DNA of 64,000 nucleotides from Lasiosphaeris hirsuta (taxonomy: Eukaryota; Ascomycota; Sordariomycetes; Sordariales; Lasiosphaeriaceae), in contig JAUKUA010000003.1 of the NCBI GenBank assembly GCA_030549175.1, positions 2,666,001 to 2,730,000 on the forward strand, written 5' to 3'. The notes below the pieces were generated by a model. The model had not been told where the DNA came from and did not search any database. It worked only from the letters and a program-made list of their open reading frames with translations. Positions 54,901-64,000 of the stretch are shown here, in pieces (positions within the stretch are counted from its first letter, which is position 1; each line of letters begins with the position of its first letter). The translations under genes were made by a program, and so were the position numbers.

Positions 54901-57746
54901 GGATCTTTACGAAGTGCACGGGTAAGTGATAGATGTTGATGAACATGCAAGCGTTGCGAGGTCGCCGACCTGACATGGGGTGCAAACCTGGTCATTGATC
55001 ACGCCTTGTGTCTTTTTGAAATAAGGTACCTACGGATACCTCCGTCTGCGCTGAGCTGGGTAACATCGTGGGCGCACGGAGACTGAGGGGGGGGGAGGGT
55101 TTGCTGGGGTGAGCAACAACAGAATGCGGAGGGTTGTGGGTCAGTGTTTGGATTCAGGCTGACGAAAGAGGAGATCGCCGTGGAAATCCTTGCAGCAGAG
55201 TGACTTACCGGGGGTGTCTTGAGCTGGGTTCAACCCTGGAACCGGGGGTTTCTGGTAACTCCCAACCACTTACATCACTCCCAGCAGGGGATCCCGCTCT
55301 GCTGTTCCCCAGCCGTGGGAAGGACAGGGTAGGTAGCATTGAAGCAGGGATGGATGGATGGCTTGGTGCTTGGTGCTTGGCTGGGGCGAGACGGAACACA
55401 AAAGTGCCCGAGGAAAGCGGAGGGAGGCGTAGTGTAGTCGCGTCGATCACCCACGGCGCTGCAAATTGAAAAGCTGGTTCACGAACATGAACTCTGGCGC
55501 TTGTGGTACGTTGAGGAGAAAATTGCAATCCTCCGTATCAGTGTCGCGACCCAATAATGCGGATGTTCTTCGCGCAACAATCCGTGTGTATACCTAATCG
55601 CTCCTGCTGGCCGGGGTTGAAATTTCGGCCAGCCGACTCCGAGTCCGAAATCCATCGGGCCGCGAGGGGTCCTGGCAATAGAAGAGGGATCGTCGGCAGG
55701 TCATGACGCCGTTGTAAATCTATGGCGGGGGATCTGTTGAAGATCGATCGGAGCCCGTCGTTGTTGCATCTAGGATCGAAAAGTGAAGTGTCAACATCGC
55801 TAGAACCAAGACACGGACCGTTTGATGAAATTTTCAAAGGCAGCACGCTAGTCGCTAGTCAACCTCATGGACAGGAACGTCCAAGTGCGGTTGCGTGTAA
55901 AGCGGGGGCCGTTGCTCCCTCGTCCTTGAAGGCTTGCTCTGTTTTCTGCCCATGCCCCTCTTGGATCCGTGCCCTGCACCTACCTAATCTGCCCCCAACG
56001 GCCTGCAGGACCAGAGATTTTGCGATTCCCGTCAGTCACTAGTCCCAACATGAGGAGCGGTAGCAGAGACAGCATCATGATACCTTGGGCAACAGCGAAC
56101 AAGAAGCAGAGGCAAAGCATTCCATAAAAGGTCTGCAGCTGTTGGCGCAGGCTAGCTGGCGCGAGGGCTGGAAGCCAGGAGCACCGTTAGCAAGCCTGGA
56201 CCACATGAGGTACGTGCTTGTAACGGGACAATGGTTCTCACATTTCCAGAACCTAGGTTCCGTGTCTGGACCCCGGCCACACCCGTGGCCGTTTCGACTG
56301 ATCTGCAGACGGGGACGAGTGCCTTACCCTTTTCAACTTGCGACTGCAGCCCTTCGTTTCATGCACTCGTTGGCTGAATGACTTCAGCTATGCTCGACTG
56401 CCCGTTTTCTTTTCCATCCTAGCTACCGCCACTTGCCTCAAAGTAAAAGATAGCATTTATTTGTGCCGTCTTTTCTCTCGGCCCGTCTGCTTTGTGATGT
56501 GAAAATCACGTTCTGCTGCCCAGCATATCGGCCTCATTTTCAAGACGTAGAACGGCCGGCACTCATTGCGATCTGCCCCTGGTGCCCCAGCCTGCCATCC
56601 CGGCCGATCTTGTCGCGCACGCTTTTGAGCTGACGGTATGGGTCAGGGAGCATGGGGAGAAAGCCGCTGTCTGATTCATGGATGGCCCAAGTGAGAGCCG
56701 AGACCACCCTCATCTTTTACCACCACCATTATCTTTCTGAGCTGAAGGATGGGTTTCGGCGTTGCTGAACCGCTTTGGCAGGAGGCATGGAATTTTGGGC
56801 TCTTCATGAGTGATTTCTTTCTTTTTCGCCCCCCTCACTCATCGGGAAACCCGCTATCCAGCAGCCTCGCCTGCACTCTGTTTCCCTCTTCGTGCCATCT
56901 TTTAGTGCGCCCTCGGTATGCCCCCCCCCCCCCCTCCTACAACCATGGTCGCCGGTTTGCTGGGTTGGCATTACACACCGAAGTGGTACTAGAGTTGTCT
57001 GCCCTCGTAGCCGCGTGATTGCCAGAAGAAACTGCTCCCCCAGTGCTAGACACCCAGCAAACATCTAGCTGTGGTATTCCATCAGTGACGCGCTGGGGCA
57101 AGCCCTCCAAAACTCGTTGCAACCTACGAGTCCCCAGGCATTCATGTCAACTACCCCCTTCTCAACAAACAACCACATTAAATATCACAAATCGGTCGCC
57201 ACATCAGTAGCAATTTATAAACACTTGACTCAATTATGTTCTATTATTCAGCACGAGACAGTTCGTGCCATAGATGGGCCCATAGGCCATCTCGCCCAAT
57301 ACAAGGGGTTAATTTACATGCGTAGTAGTAGTTACTGGTCCATTTAGTGGTATGTTCGTCATCGACCCTGGCCGTATCGCCTGCCACCACCTTGGCTGCG
57401 ATCCCATTGAAGAAACGTTGATGGAAAGGACAAACATAAAAAGACCCGCCGATTTTAAACGCCAAACTCGCACACAGACTGCCTGCCCATCGTCCACCCC
57501 GCCTTATTTCCCCGGCAGTCATGATACATTAAGAGTAATCCGAGCAGAAACTAAAGGAGAGACTGCCACTGACTTGGCAAACACTCGAGTCGAATAAAGA
57601 AAAGGGGTATATCAGCATCACTAGCTCCAATCGCCTCCGATCTCTATAGCCAAAACCTTCATGTCCAACCACCACCCATCATTTAAATCGTATGGTTTTT
57701 TTCCCTCTTCCTTTGGATACACGGGTAAAGCGAGTGTAGTCTTGGT
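51927..57746. other. 5.8-kb region without a supportable gene
   Basis: Frames of up to about 200 codons (52.85-53.6 kb, three overlapping frames plus antisense) are Pro/Arg/Ser-rich and arise in a GC-rich, pyrimidine-biased stretch; I do not call them. T/A homopolymer runs lie at 52276-52310 and a 14-C run at 56921-56934. The left part may hold a pyrimidine-rich promoter/leader (53.1-53.4 kb) of an unresolved gene. The right end should contain the flbD 3' UTR. Confidence 0.4.
56921..56934 (+). repeat. Homopolymer run of 14 C
   Basis: An uninterrupted C tract about 0.8 kb beyond the flbD stop codon. Confidence 0.9.
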
Positions 57747-58715
57747 TCAGCGAAGCAGGGATGCGACATTGACCCTGGTGGGTCTTTCATCCCTCAGCTG
57801 TTCCATGTTCATAGGCCGTAGTTGTATGCCAGTCATAGCGACTGGCGAGCTGGGAGCGGTGGGAAGATGTGACTTGGCTGAGAAGTAGTCGGTCTGAGGC
57901 GTCATGGGTGGCAAGCGTTGCTGCGCGAGATCTGTCTTGACGTATTCCGGAGAAGTTGCGTACGTGGGCGAGCGGATCGAAACCATGGCACTCAGCGAAG
58001 GAAGTTTTGTGTCTGCGGGGGAGAGGGAAGGCCGCGGAGAGATTTGCGGCCCCCCGGACATGATCTTAAGCGGCGGAAGCTCGACTCCGGGCGATCTGAT
58101 GCCAGGGGATCTCATATCCCACCTCGGCGACGTCGAATAATGTGAGCCGGAATCCGACATGAGGGATGGAGCCAACTCCGAAACTGGTGAGTAAGCCGAG
58201 GGGGAGGGCTGCGGAGTTTCGACGTTGTAACGTCCTTCGTGGAGGCTTGCAGACATGAGGGGCGGCGGCAGCGGCCTCGCACCCGGCATGGGGAGAGCTC
58301 GCGGGATGGCCATGTCGGCCCTACCATACGACTGCATGTCGTCTCTCTCGTCGTAGTGTCCATGGGGCACCTTGCTGCGCCGTTCCGACCTTCTGCGGCG
58401 GTTTTGGCTCCCATTCCACCAGTTCTTAACAGCGTTGTCGCTTCGCCCGTTTAAGCGTCTCGCAATCTCTGCCCACCTCTTCCCAAGCTCGTTGACAAGT
58501 CTTTCGATCTGGGCCCCTTCCTCTGGCGTAATGGGTTCGTGGTTCAGCGTGGGCTTGAGGTTTTGATGATACCGCTCTCGGCATTGCTTGGGGGTTCTTG
58601 AACCTAGTATGCTCGCTATCCTGACCCAGTTCAGCGCACCTTGGGAGTGGACAAGCGACATCAAGTAGTTGTCCTCGGATTGGGACCATGGGCCCCTTCT
58701 GTGGTGTGATGCCAT
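57747..58715 (-). CDS. flbD: FlbD/RCA-1-type R2R3 Myb regulator of conidiation
   Basis: FlbD (Aspergillus) and RCA-1 (Neurospora) are nuclear Myb transcription factors; FlbD acts upstream of conidiation genes and in sexual development. A single exon of 322 residues with a clear start (GCCACCATGG on the coding strand). Myb repeat R2 is at about 6-55 (RRGPWSQSEDNYLMSLV, GALNWVRIASILGSRTPKQC with W10 and W30, third core position Tyr49). R3 is at about 60-105 (TPEEGAQIERLVNELGKRWA, NGRSDNAVKNWWNGSQNRRR with W81 and W99). The first Trp of R3 is replaced by a non-aromatic residue, as in the FlbD family. The rest is Pro/Ser-rich and disordered with SPS/SPR sites, ending in a conserved-looking TRVNVASLLR. 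It sits alone between about 5.8 and 5.0 kb of gene-free DNA, suggesting large regulatory flanks. Confidence 0.95.
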   Translation of the reverse strand: MASHHRRGPWSQSEDNYLMSLVHSQGALNWVRIASILGSRTPKQCRERYHQNLKPTLNHEPITPEEGAQIERLVNELGKRWAEIARRLNGRSDNAVKNWWNGSQNRRRRSERRSKVPHGHYDERDDMQSYGRADMAIPRALPMPGARPLPPPLMSASLHEGRYNVETPQPSPSAYSPVSELAPSLMSDSGSHYSTSPRWDMRSPGIRSPGVELPPLKIMSGGPQISPRPSLSPADTKLPSLSAMVSIRSPTYATSPEYVKTDLAQQRLPPMTPQTDYFSAKSHLPTAPSSPVAMTGIQLRPMNMEQLRDERPTRVNVASLLR

Positions 58716-59067
58716 GGTGGCTTATCGTTTTCCTGGTTGGTGTTTCTATGTCGAATGTCCAGCGGCGCCCTTCCAAGTCCACCGGGCTTTTGCGATATAT
58801 GATCGTGAGGCAAAATACCTAGCACCAAGTCGAACGGCCAGGCCAAGAATGGGGTCGCGGAGAAAGTGTATTAGGCGTGATGATGGCGACTGTGTTTCGC
58901 ACTTGCTGATATGAAAGCAACAGTAAAGGCCGTCTGTCAGGCGTGGGCTAGAACTATAATATGAAAGGTCACTGGCCACCAGTCGAAATCCTCAGTGGGC
59001 GGCGTTGGCGTGTGGCGTGATATCACTGAGGATGTTGTTGATGCTGAGTGGATGAGGCTGTCCGGAA

Positions 59068-59080
59068 GGGGGGGGGGGGG
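59068..59080 (+). repeat. Homopolymer run of 13 G
   Basis: A G tract about 350 bp upstream of the flbD ATG; on the flbD sense strand it is a C tract. Confidence 0.9.
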
Positions 59081-59400
59081 TGTGGGAGAGGGCTGGTGAT
59101 ATATAAGTTGTGCTCAGTGTGTAAACGAGGAGGGACCGGGACCGTCATCTAGGCTGTGCGTAGTTCGGCAGTCTCGAGCACAGAGCCATCGACCAGACCA
59201 CAAGTGAGCAAGCGCAAACGGACTGGGTCTTGTACTCTGGGGTATGAGAGACTGGGGCGAAAATGGGGAAAAGAGCTGAGCAGAAAAGCGAGTGGGCTGC
59301 TCCGTAGCACCTTGGTAGGGGCCATGGAGCAGCCCGGCCCTGTCAGGTTCGTGGCACGACGATGCCCTGCTAGCCAGTGGAGGATGACGGGCTGCAGTGA

Positions 59401-59416
59401 GGGGGGGGGGGGGGGG
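59401..59416 (+). repeat. Homopolymer run of 16 G
   Basis: A second G tract, about 690 bp upstream of the flbD ATG; on the flbD sense strand it is a C tract. Confidence 0.9.
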
Positions 59417-60715
59417 TTTCGAGAGACTGACACAGAAACGTCGAGGTAAGGATGGCCCAAGACGGTCCATATAAAAAACGGGCCAGGGGGCCCATGATGA
59501 GCCCGCGACAAGGGATCCCCCAGCCAGTTGTGTGCAAGGGTCCAGCAAAAAAGGCCAAGAGCAAGAGACAGGGAGGGAGGACCAGGACTCGGTCCACTCC
59601 TCACCCACCGCCTGCCACCTGAGGCACCGCTTCTCTATCCGATGTGTGCACTGGACTACTTCTTACAAAGCTTGCCAAAGTCAAACTGCCTGTTCTGCTT
59701 CGAGAAGTACCCCTCACGTCCCATAGGCGGCGGTGGAGACACCCAAGTGACAAGAAGCCTTCACCAACAGAATTGTGACACTTATCAGGCCGCTGCAACG
59801 CCCCAAAGCCTATCCCAAGCGATGCTTTTGGCGGCTTCGCGCCTCGGGAGGCCGAACGACTGACACGAGGTGAAAACGCCAGCTCCCCACTTCACCTACA
59901 TCTGGCTGTCTATCTCGAAAACTGCTGCGCTGCTACGTCTGCGGCTGGGCTGGCATCTGCCAATCTGACAGCCGAGCCCCAGTGAAGCCCCTTACCCCAG
60001 AGCTACACCTATGGAACCAACCCAGCATCTCCATTAGAGCTTCCTTGGCCCTTGGTGGGGTGCCTATCCTGTCTGCCCTTCGGGTTGAGGAGGAAGTTGA
60101 CAGGACGGCTCGAGGACTAGCTTGATGAGGACGGAAAGGGACGGCGGGAGCTTCAAGCCACTCAGACCCGGTTTCTTACCGGCTGGGCCTCATGGCATGT
60201 TTTTTTGTCAACGATGAGGAGGGCGAACGCCTCGCTCCGGTTTGGTTCCAACAGCTCACGGTGGCAGCAAAGGGGCCGCGTCCGCCGAGCGGTGCTCCTG
60301 CGATGGCACTTGACAGACACGGCGAAGGCTATCGTGTCCGCAGAGGCCTACCGCTCCATGGTGCTTGGTATGACCTACCTCGGCGACGGCAGAGAGGGGT
60401 ATGTTTGAGGTGCCCTGAGGCTGCAACCTGGCCCAGAGCTCGAGTGGTTGCAACGAAAACCCAATGCTTGGCAGCCCGTCGCGCTAATCTCCTCTGCTCG
60501 GATCCTGACCTCCCAGACCAGATCCACGCTAGCCAATTGGGGGCAGACAGGCGCTGCTGGCATCCCGAATCGTCAATCGATCGAAATAAAACGTATGGAA
60601 GCGGAAGGAGGGCGGTTTTTAGTTGGCGTCTGAGCAGAGCAGCACAGCCTTAGTTGTAGGTGACCGCTGACCGCAGACCGCAGACGACGTAGCTGCAGAA
60701 GAGAGGAGGTGACGA

Positions 60716-60800
60716 TGCTCCAGCAGCAGCAGATCAGCAGCAGTGGCCAGCTGTGAGTGACCAGCAGCGACCAGCAGCGACCAACAGCAGCCGAGGAGCG
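60716..60800 (+). repeat. CAG / GACCAGCA-rich low-complexity block
   Basis: CAGCAGCAG runs followed by near-tandem GACCAGCAGC units, repeated several times. Non-coding. Confidence 0.75.
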
Positions 60801-61083
60801 TGGCTTGGGATGTTGTGTCATCCAATCAATAACAGGGCAACGTCCAATTTCAGGACGCATCGGCTGGGAGCCCAGCGGCCTGGAGCTGGATAGTCTTGCA
60901 GGCCTCTAGGTTTCGAATCCGGGGTGTTCATCCCAGGAAAATTGAGCAGTGCGTAGTACCGCAGTGCCGACAGTGCCAGCTCGAAATTAATTGGCCCAAA
61001 AATCCCAACTTTTTGCTGGCTGCGGGCTGTGGGCTGCTGGCAGTGACTGGCAGGCAGGGACAGGCAGCTGTGAAAGCAGGCCC

Positions 61084-61123
61084 GACGGCAGGACGGCAGG
61101 ACGGCAGGACGGCAGGACGGCAG
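61084..61123 (+). repeat. Minisatellite, five perfect 8-bp units (GACGGCAG)
   Basis: Five head-to-tail copies of GACGGCAG, 40 nt, without a mismatch, in the gene-free region. Flanked by looser GGCAGGCAGGGACAGGCAG motifs. Confidence 0.92.
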
Positions 61124-63667
61124 GCCAGCACCACCACGGCTCCGTAACGAAAACTGAAGAATGGGATGCTCCACGGTGTAGCCACCCATCAAGGTTTCAG
61201 GGTCCATGGTTCACCTTCTCTTCATGACAACGTGCTCAAATCGGCGAGCGATGGTCTACCAGGCTAACGGCTTAGCGGTTATGCTACAGTAGCGCATCCA
61301 CCTCGACCACCTACCTAGCGGCTCATCGTCAACTTATCGTCAACTGTTTGCTGCGGCTCTAGCTGCTGTCCACCAGGCTGCTCACGAGCTAAGGTCATGA
61401 TCATGCGTAAGTACGGGTGGGACTATGCTAGCCAGTCAGCTTGCTTCCACTGCGGCGTATTGCCGTCGTTGACGCTACATCACGCCTCGCTCCTCTGCAT
61501 CGACTAGCAACAGTGCAACTAGACCTCTCTGACTCTCGTAGATAATGCTTATGGATAGTGGCGGCCAAGTGGCGCGGCCCGCTGTGAGGAACTTTGAGTT
61601 CCCTTCGGCAAGCCTCGAAGGCCTTGGAAAGCATTGATCGAGCACTAACACATCTAGCACTTAGCACTCGCTGCGCAGCATTGGGGCATGCGCAGAGCTT
61701 CCGTCCATTGTCTGTCAACACGGGTACCATGACTGGGATCCGCGGCGGAGCTTTCCAGCTCACGCACGCGAGACAAACATCCCAAAGCTCTCCCTTTCTT
61801 TCCTTCAGCCCTCCCCTCCATTACAGCACGAAGTCGCGCCCCGAACTGCCGACACAGCCCACCCCACGACCTCGTCCAGACTACGCCACTCATCGGGGAT
61901 GGCGGTCGGTAGCTTGCAAAATCAAGGGAACGAAATGTGGGTGTGATATTGGTGAGGGTTCAGAAACCCAACTCGGGGAGAGCGATGTGACAGGGCGGAA
62001 AGAGGCTCTAGCCTGGCGGGGATTAACAGGAGCGCCGGGAGACAGGCGGAGCAAGGAAGATGGCTGCTTCCACGATGCTACATTTCTCCTTGGGGTCAAG
62101 GGGAACTCGTCCCAAAGCGAAGATGAAAAGCGAAAGAAATAGAAATGGTCACTAGCAAGTCGCCTCCCCCCCATGTCGACATCAACCCGGCGATCCAGAC
62201 TGTCGGTCTCCCTAGTCCCGTTTGACACTCTCCAGCCAGCCAGTCTCTTGTCGGCGCTCGCAAACACGTCCAATCGACAGCGAGATATCTAGTGTAGCTG
62301 GACGTTTCTGAGATCTGGACGGTCAATGCAGAGTTGGAAACCGTAGGCTCGCTGGGCTCTCCTGGGCACGCAGCGCAAAATCCTGGGTTTTGGGAACGAG
62401 CGTGCATGCCTTGATTTCCCGCAATGGCCATTCAGCCCAGCTGGACCTGCCGTGGGCTTGCTTTTCCCGAAACCGCAGAGTTTCTTTTTGGGCGAGCAAC
62501 CTGCTCCTTTGGTGGATCGTGCTTCACGGTGGTGGCTGCAAAAGGAAGAAGAGGGTGGTATTCGCTACGCGGACAACAATGGGGGTGGGTGAGTGGCCTG
62601 TCACCTAGCTGTCGTTATTGTTTGAGATCTGCCCTGGGGGGTTCAAGCGGGATCAAGCTTCAAACCCACTGCTGCCCCCTCAAGAACCCAGCTAGCCGGT
62701 CTGTGCTGATCCCTTGCGGGTGGCTTCAGCGTGATCCAGTAACTTGGGAACCCGACCGGCTAAATGCAGCTTCAGGGGTACAACGGCGCTTAGCGCTGTG
62801 TAGCTTTCCAAACGGTTGCACGCGCAGGGTTGGGTCGAATCCATTCAAGGCCCTCCAGTGAGTTCGTGGTACTTCAGGTACATGGACACATCCCCTACAT
62901 CCCCCTACGTGCCCGGGATACATACATTCGTATCAACGGGGCTGGCTGCACACCACCTGCTGCACCCACTCTCCGCCTGTACTGTGGCGCGGATGTATGT
63001 ACCGCAGGGCATCCGTATGTACATCACTCGCGACGACCAGCATCGCCCCGTGCCGGTGTCGCTCGACTTCGTCGGGTTCCGCATGGTAACTTGACGTTGC
63101 ATCCAGCAATCAAAGGGACATGCGAACAAGCCAGGCTATCAAAAACCCGAGATACATTTCATGCTGCTTGCTCCTTCCACGGTGACTGTGAGTAATGGGC
63201 AGGTAATAGGGCGTCGGGTAGCAAGCACCATGCGCGTCTCATTTGCAGTCTAGCAACAAAAAACAAACGGAAAGCATTGGGCCATATCGAGTTTCGCAAA
63301 ACAAAAATCATCTAAACTGCAATTCGACCAAGAGACAGCCACCACCACACTCGAGATTTTCTCCGAGCCTCCCGGCGCCAAGTTCTAATCCCCGAGCCCC
63401 CATCGCTACCTATGTAGAGCTTTCCAAGCTCCCCCAAACACTCTCTCTAGCGCGTATACACACATCCTATCTAAAGTTGCGCCCATTATTCTCGCGGCAG
63501 TGGAGGCGTGCTGGCCAGGATTAAGCTTATCGGTACAAGTGTAGTGTGCGGAATATGGGGTGCTCCGTAATTGTTGCGCTCGTCAACGCTGGCCCATTGC
63601 GTAGCTGACAGGGAAGTCGCGATCTCCCCGTAGGTTCTGTGGCTCTCCTTCCCCTCCCCCCACCTCC

Positions 63668-64000
63668 ATGCCATCTATCATGCCCCGCCTCCATTGGGAC
63701 GCACTGCGCTGCCGCGCGAACTTGCCCGGTTGCCCATTGCCAATCTTGACATGCTTTCATCTTCGCGTGCTCGTCAGGTCGCAGAGCAACAGCACAACGA
63801 CATCGTCGCAATCTCGCTTTGCCCTGCTGCCTTCCAATAATAATACGTCGTTGCAGCAGTCCGCATGGTGCTCCCACACAGAGCCCCCGCGACCGAGGAC
63901 CAAGCAACATGAGATACCGCCCAGCAAACGGTCACCTGGACGCCGCAGAGCCCTCGCCAAGCAGCGCGAAGCCAAGAAGCCCAAGCGCGAGAACGCCAGA
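63668..64000 (+). CDS. Open reading frame running off the right edge (partial, uncertain frame)
   Basis: From the ATG at 63668 one frame stays open to the end of the window. Its last 40 residues turn strongly basic (SKRSPGRRRALAKQ followed by KKPKRENAR), the kind of sequence that precedes a DNA-binding domain in fungal regulators. A competing start is the ATG at 63909 (AAGCAACATGA, a better start context) in another frame, giving a Ser/Pro/Ala-rich N-terminus. I cannot choose without the sequence beyond the edge. No domain is visible yet, so no function is assigned. Confidence 0.3.
   Translation, partial: MPSIMPRLHWDALRCRANLPGCPLPILTCFHLRVLVRSQSNSTTTSSQSRFALLPSNNNTSLQQSAWCSHTEPPRPRTKQHEIPPSKRSPGRRRALAKQREAKKPKRENAR

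Larger units (their letters stand above)
58716..63667. other. 5-kb upstream region of flbD without a supportable gene
   Basis: The interval contains G runs at 59068-59080 and 59401-59416, a CAG/CCAG-rich block (about 60716-60800), an 8-bp minisatellite (61084-61123) and many short open frames on both strands that look non-coding. By position it carries the flbD promoter and probably a long leader on the left. It may also carry the promoter of the gene entering at the right edge; the CCACCACAC- and CAAAAA-rich stretch at about 63.25-63.4 kb looks leader-like. Confidence 0.4.

Noticed and set aside
60909..60922. tRNA B-box-like GGTTTCGAATCCGG
   Set aside because: No A-box at the right distance and no acceptor stem can be folded on either strand.
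1..64000. Mobile elements, CRISPR arrays, rRNA genes, secondary-metabolite cluster
   Set aside because: I looked for transposase or reverse-transcriptase motifs, long terminal or inverted repeats, spaced repeat arrays, rRNA sequence and synthase domains and recognised none. The window reads as ordinary fungal chromosome.

Overview
The window is nuclear DNA of a filamentous ascomycete (Pezizomycotina), most likely a Sordariomycete. The evidence is the gene structure: short introns of about 50-80 nt with GTAAGT-like donors, CTAAC/CTGAC branch points and YAG acceptors, and CAMMATG-type start contexts. An FlbD/RCA-1 type Myb regulator of conidiation, a family confined to Pezizomycotina, points the same way. 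No bacterial, plasmid, viral or transposon gene was recognised.

Layout. 0-9 kb: mostly unassigned DNA with one secreted protein gene (minus strand, 3.1-4.5 kb). 9-31 kb: a compact housekeeping block holding a single-pass membrane protein, a Derlin, the arginine enzyme ArgJ, replication factor C subunit Rfc4, an Rcf3-like mitochondrial protein, the histidine enzyme His3, ribosome assembly factor Loc1, a YheT/EEB1-type alpha/beta hydrolase, cohesin loader subunit Mau2/Scc4, a small membrane protein, a lysine-rich (probably nucleolar) protein and a rhomboid protease. 31-35 kb: the large mitochondrial RNA-processing protein Pet127. 35-43 kb: about 8 kb with no supportable gene, ending in a pyrimidine-rich leader. 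43-51 kb: a cysteine-motif coiled-coil protein, an NCBP3-like cap-binding protein and an unrecognised coiled-coil protein. 51.8 kb: one tRNA-Gly(GCC). 52-63.6 kb: sparse DNA around one intronless gene, flbD/rca-1 (57.7-58.7 kb). The right edge carries an open, truncated reading frame.

Exon joins were derived by hand from splice signals and reading-frame continuity. In every multi-exon gene except the secreted protein, the summed exon length is a whole number of codons and the junction residues make sense.

The genes do not form one pathway. Head-to-head pairs that share an upstream region are Derlin/ArgJ, His3/Loc1, hydrolase/Mau2 and lysine-rich protein/rhomboid. The clearest regulatory signal is a perfect TGACTCA (CPC-1/Gcn4-type) site between Derlin and ArgJ. 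I did not find a convincing new multi-gene system. The best second-look items are the fivefold KELFP motif in the NCBP3-like protein, the SWIM-like cysteine motif in the 43-kb gene, the GC-AG intron in RFC4, the Derlin SHP box, and the large non-coding flanks of flbD.
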